DNA of 64,000 bases from Cephalopachus bancanus (taxonomy: Eukaryota > Chordata > Mammalia > Primates > Tarsiidae). The position numbers and the translations under genes were made by a program. This document shows positions 48,671 to 61,835 of this stretch, in pieces. The notes under the pieces were generated by a model. It saw only the letters and a program-made list of their open reading frames with translations, ran no database searches and was not told the DNA's origin. The first letter of the stretch is position 1; the number at the start of each line of letters is the position of its first letter. Location of the stretch: the NCBI GenBank assembly GCA_027257055.1, contig JAPVLO010000056.1, positions 5,022,001-5,086,000 of the forward strand, in the 5' to 3' direction.

Positions 48671-51479
48671 GTGAAATTCACTTCATTCAGAGCCATTACC
48701 TATTATGTGCTTCAAAGCCTGTTATTTTTGTATACAATATGTCTCTCTTTCTATTTTATGAGAGTCAACTTTCTGTGATTTTTAGTTTTATTTGGCTTTC
48801 TGTCACCATAAATAAATTTGTGATTTGCAAAATAAGGCTGATTATCATGACTTTAATTTCTGGAGGTTTGGAATGACTGAAATATTGTAGATGTTCAGAA
48901 GTACAAAACCACCCCATTTCTTCATACAATCTTTCTTAGTTTGCTGTTTTGTTCTTTTTCATGCAATATAATCAATAAATAGTATTCATTGGGAAAAAAT
49001 GAGAAAACTTAATTAAGATGAAAGAAAATACGAGAATACTGATCTTACTACCCTAAAAAACCTATTTTAGGTTATTTAATCATTAACCACTTAATATTCT
49101 AGTTTCTATGTTCTTAGTCTTTTTGTACATATTTTTAAATCATTTTATACTTTTTTAAATTACAAAAATGTACTCATACAATGCATACTGTTTTATAGCC
49201 TTTATTTCTGTACCCCAAAATATACAGGAAACCTCTTTGCATAATTTTCTACTCCTAGGATATACCATGACTTATTTCACTAGTTTTCCAGGCTTGAATA
49301 TTTAGGTTTTCTCTGTTGTTTTAAAAAATGCTACAACTAACATCTCTGTAGCTAAATATTTGCACACATCCTAAATTATCTTCATAAAACAAATTATGGA
49401 AGTATATAATTGTTTGGGGGGGAAAGTTTGCCCAACTTTTAGGATTTTGATACATAGTAACAATTTGCACTCCCCCAGTAGTGTGTGAAAATTCATGGTT
49501 TACATTTCTTGCGTACAAGGAATCTCTTGCTATGGATTTTAGTTCCATTTAGCTTTCATCCCCAGACCTATTATAATCCTATTCGTTTCACATATGGTCC
49601 TGATATTATCAACTTTTTTTTTTTTTTTAGCCTTTTGCCCTTTGCTGCTTAAGCATGTGTTTCTGGAGATATGAGATTCTGGTTTCTAATTAAATAGATT
49701 CAGATTACTGATTGAATTTTCTGAGTATCCTGTCCCATATGTCAATGTTCCACAGAAAGTCAACATAAAACTTTGGCGTGGTCATTAATAGCTGAAAGAA
49801 GATTTCAGTTAGGAATATGATGTTGGTGCCAGCATTCATTATACTTACTGCCACACCTGGTTAACAATACATTCTTTTTTTCTTTTTAAGAATTTTCCCC
49901 ATCCCTTCAGAAAAACAAAATAAAACAAAAAACAAGTCAAGTTCTGATTAATTATACATTTTTTGGTTCCAATCCAGTTTGCAGTATTATACCATGAATA
50001 TGAAAGTCAAAACTTTAGCTCAAAATTAGAATTATTTTTTTAGGAAAATTTTCTGTTATACAATATATAACATTTGACTCTCTAGTTTCCTACAGGGTGA
50101 TCTGGGAACAGGTAGGAGGATAAAAGCAGGGAAAGGGACTCCAGCATGTTTATCCTCCATTATTATCCATAGAGTCCTAGAAGCAACCCAGTGGGGGTTC
50201 ACAGTGGCCCTCCTGCAGATGAAAACTCTGAATCCCAGTGACATTGTATAACTTACTTGATACAAAGTCCATGCTCTTTTTATTCCATCAAACCATACCC
50301 TGGTAAATATATATCCATTGCTCGGGAAGAGCATAGATCCCAATATGGCAACTCAGCCGCCCTTCACAAGGTGGTATAGTTTATAAAAATAGCATCACAC
50401 ATTTGTCATCACTGCTTAGTTGAGTGTCAAACATAGAAATGAAAATAAGAAGCGTACTCTCTTTGATTTGGAAATACTCTAATTCATTTCCCAAAGGAGA
50501 CTTCATGTTACACTCACTAGGATTATTTTGCTTTATTTATTTGCTTTTAATCATACCTGTTTACTTTTTATAGATATAAAAAGCTAAATATAAAAAAAAA
50601 TTAGGTAAATATAGTTGTACTCTTATGGGCTAAGTGTGATTATCATTATTTTAAAAACTAGTATCAAATAGATAATGACAATTTAATGTATATTAAAATG
50701 TCCCTGTGTTAGTCACTGTTCCCACAGGTAAATAGAGAGTACCCTCAAATGAGGATAATTTTAGAGAGACTATTTATGAAATTGTGGGCCGGACATAGAG
50801 AAATCACAAGGGAGAATGTATTACCCTGAGGTTTGTGACAGCTGGGCCCCAAGAGGTGAGGGGACGGTGCAGCTACCGGAGCCCAGAACAGAGGGCTGTG
50901 TGGAGATTGTCCAGTGACCCTGGAAGAAAAGGATTGCGTTAGTAATCCAGTTCTCCTCCCTGTCTCTAATCTACTGCCAGCCTCCCATTGGCTAGACTCA
51001 AAGTCAGAGAGTAAAGGAGCACATTGGTGTATTCTGTTTAAGGTCACATCTCTAAGCCCATAGAAGGGTGGGGAGGGACCTTTAGGAGTCATGGAGCTCT
51101 CCAGTGGAGTCCCCCAGTCTGGGCTACTCATGGCAGTCTGCAGACTAGAAGCCAGGCTCTAAATGGCTTGTTCCGATTTGCGATGAAACAAGGAACTTGC
51201 ATCAGAATGGGAATCAGTTATGTCACCAAGTGTGCTGTTTAGTTCAGCTGACGTTTTATTCATAACAAGATGTTCTCAATGAAGGAATCAGTATGTTGAC
51301 TTACAGTCTAGGGCAAGTTCCTTATGCCATTATGGACTGGCCCTTTGAGTAGCACTGACTTAAATTTCTAGCTCTGTAGATAATGATAAGCACGCTGGAG
51401 TCCCTTTCCCTACTTTCATCTTCCTACTCTACCTTCTTCTAGAGAGAAGAAAACTAATATTTGTCTGTACCTATTCTGA

Positions 51480-51665
51480 GCTGGGCACTGTGCTGAGGTA
51501 CTGTAGATAACATTGAATTCTTGCAAGTTAGGTTACTCACCTTGTGTTTACAGACAAGAAATCGGCTCAGAAAATTGAAGTAGTGTGCCCGTGATCCAAC
51601 AGCTAGCAAGGGGCAGAGCCAGTGCTCAAATCCAGATCTGACTCCAAAGTCCACACTCTTAGCTG
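51480..51665 (-). repeat. MIR SINE (reverse)
   Basis: tgagctgggcactgtgctga, aagaaatcggctcagaaaat, ccaacagctagcaaggggca and gagccagtgctcaaatccag. Confidence 0.85.
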
Positions 51666-52439
51666 TATCTAGGCTGCCCCAGGACTGTGCCTAGTGGTAT
51701 CTGATATTAACATCAGCAAGCAAAGTGAGGTAACAGGGGGATTGCCTTATTTGGAGACCCATGGCTGTGTTCTATGTATGTTCATTGTTCATTATTCCTA
51801 GGAATATGTAGACACACCCCCACTTGCCCCCAAATTAGAAAGCACCATTTATGGGTACCATGTTACTCCACATCGCAAGGCCTTTCCCAGCCAACCAGGT
51901 CAGAGGTGAAATCAATTTGTTTCTAAGTGGCTCTTGTCTGTTTTCATCTCTTTTTAAATGTGGGAGGTAGGGAAGAAGATGAGGAGAAAGAATTCATGAG
52001 AGGGCTGCATTTCCTTAGAAATGTTATTAATCTGCTGGGCTAAACAAGAGAAGGAAATAAAATAGCTGCTCCGTACTGAGTAAAGGCATCTTCTTCCCTT
52101 ATCTCATTAAAAATTAAAAGCACTCTTGGTTTAAGTAGGGCAAATTAGTAATTAAGTGCTATATAATCAACTTGTATAAACAGAATATTGAAGGAGAGGC
52201 CAAATTAATCACTCTGCTGGCTTGTTTTTGCCCCCATTAATGCACCTTTTACTCAGGTCCTTCCTGTGATGCCAGGATGTGAGCATTTTCTGCACTCCTC
52301 CATTGCTGGAGATGGGGTGGGCTGTGATAGCTGGGCTGACAGATGACAGTGGGCTACATCTGGAAAAGGCAGATGTTTGGGCCTGATTCAAAGTAGGTGA
52401 TGAGAGTGGCTGTCTCATGATTTCAGCCAAGGTTCATTA

Positions 52440-52560
52440 GGACAAGCTTACATGTGTGCCAGGAATAGTCCTAGATGGTAGCAAGGCACAGTCTCAGTCC
52501 CCAAGGAATTCTCAGTCTTTTGGGAGGAGGCACGGACACAGACAGATACAGTTATGGAAA
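52440..52560 (-). repeat. L2-like relic (reverse)
   Basis: tgtgccaggaatagtcctag, tcagtccccaaggaattctc and gacacagacagatacag. Confidence 0.5.
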
Positions 52561-52564
52561 ACTC

Positions 52565-52715
52565 AATGCTAGAGTGCAATGGCAAAGCCCATTTGCTTGG
52601 GCTCAAATCTTGGCTCTGCCACTTACCTGGGGTGAGTTACTTAATTTCTCAGAGTCCCCATCTGTAGAAGATAACGGTATAGATATGTTATCTCACCACT
52701 CCTGTTGAAGGGAGT
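52565..52715 (+). repeat. MIR SINE (sense)
   Basis: gggctcaaatcttggctctg, ccacttacctggggtgagtt and acttaatttctcagagtccc. Confidence 0.85.
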
Positions 52716-53379
52716 TAACGTGTTAGTACCTATAAGGCAAAATAGTTTATTTAATGTTGGCTATTCTTTGTTGAAATTGCAATTACTATAAAATGGGATA
52801 ATGGAGGCTCTGAGGACTGGGAACGTCTTCCAGGGGAACGTTAGAACTGGGCCTTGGACAAGTCGCCGGTGATGGAGCTGTAACTCAGGAGGCCGTGGGA
52901 CACTAAGCCTGCACTCTTCACCTTGGCAGCAGAGTGCCTCCTCTGAAAACAGAGGAAGGAATGGGGGGCTGAACCCTGGACAGAGCTCTCTCCATTTCAG
53001 CTCAACGTAGTGAATGTTAGTAACAACTGTTAGGACCTCAGACCTGTGGTATTGTGGCAGCTGCCTAAATATAGGGGGTGGAACAGTGGAGAGAGCAAGA
53101 GAGCCGAGTCCATCGTGGGCAGGGTGAGAGGAAACCTAATAGAGCTAGAGAAAGTAACCCTCTAAGTCATTTTGCTGCACCCCAGGATGACGGCATCTCC
53201 TTGGCTTGCTAGCTGTGTGAACAAACCAGACGGGGCAAATTATTTAATTTCTTTGAGCTCTGTTCCACATTAATTAACCCCACTGAGTTTTTCTGCAAAG
53301 ATTCTGTGAATGAAAGCAAATTTAGCACAATGCCTGTTCCACAGAAAAGTGTCATTGTTATTCCCTTTGTTAATTTAAT

Positions 53380-53525
53380 CTTAACACAGTCCTGTAAGGT
53401 AATTGGTATTATCATGTCACTTTATAAGGCAGGACACTGAGGCACCAAGCCATTGATAAGCTTGCTTAGGTCATCTAGGTGGTTAGGGTGGAAGGGAGGG
53501 TTCAAACTCAGGTGGTCTGGCTCCA
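53380..53525 (-). repeat. MIR SINE (reverse)
   Basis: cagtcctgtaaggtaattgg, aggcaggacactgaggcacc, gcttaggtcatctaggtggt and ggttcaaactcaggtggt. Confidence 0.75.
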
Positions 53526-56309
53526 GCCTCACCCTCCACCTATCCCCCACAACCCAGTGCAGTGGAGGGCACCTAGACTAGATTTGCCTGTCATGTGCTA
53601 GAAATAGGGGGGGCGCCACTCGATGATGTCCAGACCCCTCACCCACTAGTGAGGAAGTTCTTCCTTCCTCCAGCTTGAGGGAATGGTAGGGCAGAGCCCA
53701 CAGCTGTGGTGACCCTTTAACAGGTGGGGTAGTTGGGGCAGCCCCCGAGTGACTCACCAGGGAACATTAGCCCTTGGACGCAATGGGAATGCAGCTGCTT
53801 ACACTGATCTTGGCAGTTTTGCTTAGGGAACGTAATGATGTTTGTTTGTTGATTATTCATATTCTGCTTCTGTAAAGCATTTAGGAAAGCTTATAATAAA
53901 TGGCTTAGTGGGCTACTGGAATAAAACTCTCAAGGCAGAAACTATTTAGAAAGAGGAAAATACACCAATTCCTATACTGGTGGTGGATGGGAGGAAAGGA
54001 AGCACCTTAAACTCAAATGCCTTTAGGTACATTTGAGTAGGCCACATAAGCATGGGAAGATACTAGCAAAGGTCAAGATGACTTGATTCTATACCAGGTT
54101 GGAGGAAAGTACTAGAAAAATATTATTAGTAGTACTAATATTTGTACTGAAAGTACTAAGAATGTTAAAATTCACGCTGTTTTAACCCTGGATTGGTGAG
54201 ACCCAAACCAAACATCTGTGGGGCAGATCTGTCCCATGGGTCTCTGACCTGGGCTAGGGAGCCACTTTGAACTTCAGGCGGCCAAGGAAAAACTGGGAAA
54301 TATATTGTCATATGGTATTCATGGAGTCAAGGAAGTAAGTACACCAGTTTTTTAAAAGAGACCATGTTTTTCCTTGTTTCAAATTCTAAAATTGTCATTT
54401 GTATGAAAATGAATCCAGAAATCCCTCCATGGAATCTTCTGTAGAAGAAGCAAAAAAAAAAATTCACTATATACCAACCTTGTTGAAAGCCCAGAGCATG
54501 ACATTGAAGCCTGAGTAGGGTCTAGGATAGCCCAGGTTTACAACTTTCTGAGGATGTCACTTGACCCAGGGATAGAACTGAGAATGCCTGGTTTGGTAGG
54601 TAGACATAACATGTCCCTTCGCCTCTCTTTCCTGAATATTCCTTCCCTGGCCAGTTTTGCAAACAAAGCTGTGTCACTGTCCTAAGAGTGTCTTAGAGGA
54701 CCTCAGTACTAAAGCTTTTTTTCCAGCCTGGCATCAGAGAAGTGCTAAAATGAAGCACCCATTAATCGAGAAGGGCAACAGATGTTGAAGCAGATCAAAT
54801 ATCAGTAAACAGCGAGCCCACAGAGGCCGCTGAGCTTGGCATCCTCTTAGCAAAAATACCCTGTTGCCTTCAAGAGAGAACGCTGTGGACTTTTATAAAC
54901 CACACTAAGTGATGTATTTTTTTTTCCAGTTGGACAGTTGCTACCCCATGAAATATTTTCACTGAAAGATGGTTATCTATACCTTTTTTTTTTTTTTTAA
55001 TCTCTTCTTTTGTTAAAGGCCAACTTAATGCTCACAGAGTATTCTAGACTCTCAGCCCTGGAAATACAGGTCTTCAAAATATCTTCCTGGTAATTGCAAA
55101 GCGTTTCATGTTCAGCTTATCTAGTGTCCTCTCTTTTACTATTAGCAATGTGATTCATATCATAAGTAATAAATAGGGCTATATTTCAAATCTGTAGTTG
55201 TGCATTAGGTCAGCCGCTTTGCCTGACTAAGCCTGTTTACCCATATGTAAAAATAAGAGTGTGTATCTCACCCAATTGGAGTGAAAATTAAATGAGATGT
55301 ATAAAATATTTAACATGGTTACTGGTATGAATGAACTCTTAATGAAAGGTATACAAAATTATATGACATTTATGATGCTAACTAGTATTATTAGCTGACT
55401 ATAAATCACATGCTATGTTAATGCCTTACATACGTTATTGAAAGATGGCTGGGCTGGTCCTTTGCCTGTTTGCTCTCAGAGAGTACCCCTTCCCCTCTCT
55501 GCTGAGTATTACATTTCCCAGGCTCCCTTGCACCTGGCCTCTCGGTAGGTTTGGCCAATGAGAGATTCTAGTGGAAGAATGACGTGCAGGCAGAAGAGAA
55601 GTGAGATCATTTCTTCCTTTCACTACACCAGCAGCTGCATCTTCTCTATGATTCCAGTTCCCAACCTCTCTTAGGTCCCAGTTCTGGCCACTCAGCTCTT
55701 CTCTGGTTTCAGTTCCAGCCTGACGTCCCCAGCTCCTGGCTCTGGTCACACCACTGCTTTCCATTGCCCCTTGATTTTTAAGAGAGGTAGCAGCTGTCTG
55801 CTGTTGCTAACCTCTGGGACTCCGCAACAGCCTATTTGACCTCTAGGTTTCTTCTGTCACCAATGAAACCAATTACTTATATTAAATTATTTCTGTTGAA
55901 AGACCTAGAGTCGTTTCAGTTATCCTGGCTGGACTCTGACTGGTGTCATTGCTTTTAAATATTAAGAGAGATGTCAGTCCTTACCGTGAATTCACTTCTC
56001 CTCCTCTTCCTCTGTTGGAATGGGCTAGGCCAATGGGAGAAGGGGCAAATGGTTATGATGGAGAGCGTTCACTTTGACTAAGCAAAGCTCAAAAGATAAG
56101 AAATGGACCTAAGCATCTTTAGTGAATACTGACTTTGCATTTAACTCTGAGTTTGACATGGAGGCCAGACTACCTCTCTGAGGAGACAAGACTCAATGGC
56201 AAGTCATAGCCAGGCACAGTACAAGGCAACACATAGTCAGAAGGAACAGGACATCTTCTTTCTTAAGCCAGACCTCTGAACCATTCATGACTGCAGGGGA
56301 GTCACTATA

Positions 56310-56420
56310 GTAGGTATGTGATTTTTCTCATTCCCAAATGAGGACATGGAGGTTCAGAGAGAGGAAGTGATTTGCTCAAAGTCACATCACTACTAAGTAG
56401 TGGTATTAGGAATTTGACTT
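56310..56420 (-). repeat. MIR SINE fragment (reverse)
   Basis: gaggacatggaggttcagag, gaagtgatttgctcaaagtc and acatcactactaagtagtgg. Confidence 0.75.
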
Positions 56421-56579
56421 AAGCCTCTGTTTGTCTCAGAGCTTCTGTGTTTCTCTATTTGTTCCTCCAAGTTTTCTAAGATTTTTCCAGTTTCAAAGTA
56501 GATAGTAAGAAAACTGCATATGTGGTTCATATTGCTGTGGTCTTGTAGAAATGTTCTCATAAAAACAGTATTATCCTTA

Positions 56580-56760
56580 TTCACCTAATTCTCAGAACAG
56601 ATTATGTGGAAAGTTTATTGTTTTCATATTTTTCAAATGAGGAAACAGAATCAGAAAATTAAAAGAACTTCCCAAGTTCATACTGAGGATTTATATTCAA
56701 GCTGAAATTTGAATGCAGGTTGTTCTGTCCCCAAGCACATGCTCTTTCCACTGGTGACAG
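56580..56760 (-). repeat. MIR SINE (reverse)
   Basis: tcaaatgaggaaacagaatc, aagaacttcccaagttcata and gaaatttgaatgcaggttgt. Confidence 0.7.
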
Positions 56761-57047
56761 CCAAGAACTGGAGTATGTAGTATAGGGCCAAGGGATTTGA
56801 GGGGGAAAAATTGTTTAAGGGAAAAGAAAGACTAGGTTTCCTACCTTCAAGGAGCTAAGAGATGGGCTAGAGAAGTAAAAATGAAGCGACCTGAAACCAG
56901 AGTATGCCATTGCATAATCTGTTCTCTGGTAGATTATCTACTCTCTGGCCACCAGTGGGAAAGAGAAGTGTGGCTTTGTGTAGGAAGTGGGGCTTGAAAA
57001 TGGTTGGAGTGGAAATGGTAACTTAGGACAGGCAGAGAAGCAGCAGG

Positions 57048-57087
57048 ATGATGAGAGCAAAGGAACAATGATGAGAGCAAAGGAACA
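57048..57087. repeat. 20-bp perfect tandem duplication (2 copies)
   Basis: atgatgagagcaaaggaaca occurs at 57048-57067 and again at 57068-57087. Confidence 0.95.
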
Positions 57088-57289
57088 ATGCATTAACTCT
57101 TGGGAGGGGTCCCGATTCAGGAGAAGCAAAACAGAAGGTGGGATATAAAGGGTCACAGCTGATTACTGGAGGGGTTGTTACCTGCAAACAGATCAATTAG
57201 AAATTTAGTCAGCAGCCTTGGAGCATTCTTTGCCGATAAATCCCTCATTCTTTAACTGCCTATTGTTTTGTCTTTAAAAATGTAAGCTG

Positions 57290-57582
57290 GCTCGGTGGCT
57301 CAGCCTGTAATCCCGCGCCTTTGGGAGGCTGAGGTGAGTGGATTGCCTGAGCCCGCGGGTTCGAGACCCGCCTGGGCAGCGAGACCTCATCTCTACAATA
57401 AATCAAAAAACCAGCCGGGCGTGGTAGCGCGCGCCTGTAATTCCGGCTACTCGGAAGGCTGAGGCGGAAGGATCGCCGGAGCCCAGCAGGTCGAGGCTGC
57501 GGTGGCCGGGAGCGGCCACTGCACTCCAGTCTGGGCGACAGAGTGAGACTCCAACTCGAAAAAAAAATAAATAAATAAAAAT
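57290..57582 (+). repeat. Alu SINE, lineage-specific subfamily (young, CpG-rich)
   Basis: The best preserved copy: ctcagcctgtaatcccgcgc, cccgcgggttcgagacccgc (polymerase III B-box inside), tggtagcgcgcgcctgtaat, ggaagcgg-type CpGs in the right arm, 3' end gactccaactc. Perfect 14-bp target duplication aaaaatgtaagctg at 57276-57289 and 57583-57596. The tail is a mixed A/AAAT tract. Confidence 0.98.
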
Positions 57583-58239
57583 AAAAATGTAAGCTGATAG
57601 TCTCATTTAAAAAAAAAATCAACATTAAGTGGTTCTTAGATGGTAATACTGCTTAAATAGCCCATAAATTAATTCAGCCTGTGAGTAATAACAAAAGTTT
57701 ATTACTGATCTCTCACCATTTTGAAAAGTCCCTGAACTAGAAGGGAAACCCTCTTTAAATGCCCCTAGAATATTACCCTATTTCACAAGAGCACATTTGT
57801 GTATGGGGTGTTTGAGATTTTCAGGAGGATGAAGACACCTTTTGAGACAATGTCCTTGAGAGGTGGGAAGCAAGTGACCTACCTTGTAGCAGCCCAAAGT
57901 CTGTCTCCCTCCCCTTCACATCCTCCTCCCTGTCAGCTGCCACCTTGGGCTAGAGGTGCCTGTGTGTTGGCGCTGATGGGAGTGAAATTCCTAACAAGTT
58001 GGCCCTGTCAGTTTCACCTGCCAGTATCTCTGATGAAGACGGGTCTCAACAAATCAGTTGGAATACAGCAGTTGTCTTGAGGAGAACTTTATAGACAGCC
58101 CTAAAACAGATATTCAAGCAGGTGCTTCAGCCACTAGGAGACATCAAGCTTTAGTAAGTTTCCAGCATATGATACTGTGGTGGGGAGCTGGAACTCCTAT
58201 CTTCAGGTGGCTCCTGAAAATGGTAGAAGGGATTCATTT

Positions 58240-58440
58240 AGTATGCACCAATCACAGTTTAAGCACTTTGTGATGATTAACTCACTTAATCATCACAGCA
58301 ATCCCATGAGGTCCTGTTATTAGTGGTACTTTGCAGACAAGGAGGCTAAATCACAAAGAGGGTAAGTACTTTCTCAAGGTCTCATAACTAGTAAGAAGTG
58401 AAGCTCACATATGGACTCAGATGTTCTGACTCTATGGTTT
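58240..58440 (-). repeat. MIR SINE (reverse)
   Basis: cacttaatcatcacagcaat, cccatgaggtcctgttatta, actttgcagacaaggaggct and ctcataactagtaagaagtg. Confidence 0.8.
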
Positions 58441-59879
58441 GTTCACTGTGAAATTCTCAAGCCCATCTCTGTAAATTTTCTTTGGGAAAGTTGTTTTGGT
58501 GGGGCGCACCTCTGCACTGCCCTAACCCTGTACTTAGGGTTAGGTGTTAGATGCTACCCTTAGATGTTGCAGTATTTGCTTACCTTGCTCACGTGAGCTT
58601 CTGGGCAAGGGTCTAAGTCTTACTCATCCTTAGTCAGTCGTCAATGCTGGATACTTGTGTGTTGCATCAGACTGGAGGTGAAATTATACAGAGACTTTGT
58701 AATCTCCCTGGAGCTAGCTAAGAAGGCTGCCGCTTGTGGCTAGTTATACAGTAAACCAGCCACATAAAGCAATGGTGCTGCTGTGGATGGACTTGGATGT
58801 AAAGTCCTTGGCAGGTAAAATCTGATCTGTGTCTCTAGCAACAACTTTCCCTGTTCATATTAGCACTGACCCTAAACTCCTTGTGATTCTCACTTGCTCT
58901 AATTTTTCAAAGACAAGCTCCCCCGTCGTTAGAGTCTTCTCAGTTACTGAATAACTGGAGCAAGAAATCTAGTTGTGGAGGCATAGTTTCCTCATCTTTA
59001 CGCTGAAAGCATCAGATTCTGGTTTTCTAAAAGGTAGAGCAGTGAAACTTTTGGAGGTCACATATGTATATATAACAGATAGAAGATGAACTGTGTCTCT
59101 GGCTTACCCCTCATTTTCTCCCTTGCAGCCATAGAGGGTCTCTGCTGAATATAAACACTGGACAATATGATTTCAAAGGAATAATCCGAATACGTTAAAA
59201 TATTTAATAATGATGCTTAGTAATGCAGTAATTAAATAGCTTCAAAATAGCCCAGCCCACCTTGAGAAAGGTAGGCTGGGGGACCCTCGTCATGGGGTCT
59301 CCGTGCCTGTCTGCGTGACTGTTAAATGCTGTGTGCTCCAGGTGGGGATATGTTGGCTTGGTCAGACAAAGTACAGTGAGTTGGGGAAGCTAAAGCCTCT
59401 GGGCCTCATTCTCCTTGGCTGAAAACAGACTGCGTGTCATGGCACTGGCGAATTAGAAATTCTATCCAGCGACTCTTAGAGATTGATTTTCCGTCTGGGG
59501 ATCTGACCTCTTGCTTCACTAAGAGAGGAGATCAGACTGTTCTGGGAGGAGTCAATGAGCTGGCCTCCAGAAAAGCCTTCCCTTTCTTTTTTGTTCTTTT
59601 TTAAAAATTTTAACTGTGTGTTTCAAAGGGAATGTCTGATTACTTTGGGGACTTAATACCACCAGTTTGAATCCTTCTTGGCATTTAGAGTCTGGAGACA
59701 TCCATACCGCCCCCACATCAGTCCTTTGTGCTAGAAGACTACTGAAGATTTAATTCCATTTATGTCACTGGATTTGTAAAAAACCCTTTTGGATTCGGGG
59801 ATGAATGCCTCGTTTCCTTTATCTTTGCCATTTTCACAGACCCTTTATGTAAACGCCTCAAGAGTAATAATCTCGCTTA

Positions 59880-60075
59880 AGTTATTTCTGTCTCTCCAGT
59901 GCCTAACACAGGGCCTGATGTAGAGTACCTGCTTGGTAAGTATTTGTTCATTCATTTGCCATATACCCCCTAGGCATGATGCTAAGCAAACTAACCGTGG
60001 TCCCAAACCTTATCATGTCTACAGTTGAATGGAAGAGACAGTTTTTTAGAAAGTACAAATAAATATGTATTATGT
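59880..60075. repeat. L2-like 3' ends, converging copies
   Basis: Sense pattern ccagtgcctaacacagggcc to gtaagtatttgttcattcat is followed at once by a reversed one, taccccctaggcatgatgct. The two relics meet at about 59960. Confidence 0.55.
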
Positions 60076-60199
60076 CTTGGGTTAAGTACTATAAAGGAAA
60101 AGAACAGGTTCAGTGGAAGAACAAATTAGAATGATTGATAGAGGAATGAAAGTAAATGACTCCAACTCCCAAACCTAAATCTCTGTCTCATCTCTTTGA

Positions 60200-60460
60200 A
60201 AATAATAATCATTGCTATTATTTTAATTATCACAACTGCTGCCATTTCATAGCATCCCCACCACGTTGTGAGCTCTGTGCTAGCATCTTCATGTTTATTA
60301 TAACAAATTCTCAAAGTTAGTCTGCTAGTTAGGCCCCTTATCACTTATTCCAGATGAAAAAAAAAATAAGGCTTAGAGAAGATAATTACATAATTTGTTC
60401 ATGATCAGAGAGCTAATAAGTGTCAGAGATAAAACTGAACCAAAGTTTGTCTCACAGAGC
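60200..60460 (-). repeat. MIR SINE (reverse)
   Basis: tgagctctgtgctagcatct, attccagatgaaaaaaaaaa, ggcttagagaagataattac and gatcagagagctaataagtg. Confidence 0.75.
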
Positions 60461-61124
60461 CTCTGTCTTGAGCAAAAAGAAAACAAAGTCTCATAAATTC
60501 CGAAGATTATCACCAGGGATCTAAAAGGGGCCCCAGTTTGGGAAATACTACGTCTTATCATGTGGCAAAAGGTCTACTATGTTAGATGAGAGAACAAAAA
60601 CTAGAAAAAAAAAAAAAAAAACTTCTGGAAAGTGAGAAAGAAAAAGAGGAAGATAGTGTTTTTGCATTGGCCATCTTATCAACCTAGCAATAATAAACCA
60701 TCACCATGGCAACAGGAAGTCTAATTAATGGCAGATGTTGAGTCACTTTAAAAACCACACCAACTGAATGCCAAGCTGATGCTGTAAACCTCTCCTCTCT
60801 GCCACAGCTTGGCTAATCATGCTATGGTCATGTAGAGGAGACCCATCTTTTAAGTCTGAGCCCCAAATCTGCTCTTTCTGAGCTCTGCTTCCCTAAGCAA
60901 GCGGGTTCATCAAAAGTGAAAGGCAGTGATCATTCATTTTTATCCTAATTATTATTAATATTACTAGTAGTAGGGCTTTCTGAAATTCAGTTTCACGATC
61001 TAAAAGACAGATAAGCGATATATGTGTAAGCGTTGTCAAGAGGTTTGAATAGAATGAAGGATGGGGAAGTCCTTAGTAAACCTTCAAAGTAACTCACAAA
61101 TATAAAGTGTTATTAACACCAAGA

Positions 61125-61430
61125 GACAACATGATATAGAAAGAGCTTGCATTGGAATCAGAAAGACATGGCTATTTACAGACTGCTTCATCTGAACAAA
61201 TCATTTAAATGCTCAGCCTCAGCTTCTTCTCAGTAAAATTCCGTAGTATAAATCTGTAAAATGTTCTCTCCCCAGCTTACAAAACCTGTCTGTACTTCAG
61301 TTTCCCCTTCTAGAAAATGGAAGTGGTGCTAGCACCCCTCCTGAAAAGTTGCTGTGAGGATTAAATAAGTGAATACAGTAAGAACATTTAGGACAGTGCC
61401 TGGCACAGGCAGTGTGCCATAAATATTAAT
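61125..61430 (+). repeat. MIR SINE(s), sense
   Basis: gcttgcattggaatcagaaa, aatgctcagcctcagcttct, then a second pass tacttcagtttccccttcta, gttgctgtgaggattaaata and ggacagtgcctggcacaggc. Two overlapping or adjacent copies seem likely. Confidence 0.7.
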
Positions 61431-61520
61431 GGTGGTGTGGTGGTGGTGGTGGTGGTGGTGGTCGGAAGGAGAAGGAGGAAGGGAAGGAGAAGAAGAAGAA
61501 GTGGGGAGAGGAGGAGGAAG
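61431..61520. repeat. (TGG)n microsatellite and purine-rich tract
   Basis: About nine TGG units to 61461, then a G/A-only stretch of aggaggaag units. The translated poly-Trp frame has no meaning. Confidence 0.95.
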
Positions 61521-61835
61521 AGCTATTAAAATGGTATCTTTGCATAGAATTGTGAAAGTTCCACGTGATACAAGTGAAGGCCTTCACAGTCATTGGTTCA
61601 TTCCTGGACTGACCAGCTCATTCTCATGTCCATCAGTTTTTTCAAAGGTTCCATTTTCTCTGTTGTTTTTTTCCAACAAGCCCAGCATCTATGCCTCTCC
61701 CGATTTCTGGCTATGCAGTTTTAAGTGGGAGAGGAAAAGCAGGACCAAGAACTGATAGAAACCGTGAGGAAAGTTGGCTCAGAGACCAAGTTCTCTGAAG
61801 GCCAGAATATGCTTTGCTATATAAAAAGGTATTCC

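Noticed and set aside
48641..48720. Antisense processed pseudogene with a 30-T tail
   Set aside because: No polyadenylation signal in reverse, no target duplication and no recognised mRNA next to the tract.
52565..52620. gtgcaatggcaaagccc as the start of the last FGGY exon
   Set aside because: The match to an AMAK-like peptide is only a few codons, no acceptor fits, and the segment is inside a MIR.
57350..57380. tRNA gene suggested by a ggttcgagacc B-box
   Set aside because: It is the polymerase III B-box of the Alu left arm; no cloverleaf or acceptor stem is present.
61429..61560. Poly-Trp / acidic frame
   Set aside because: It is the translated TGG microsatellite and purine tract.
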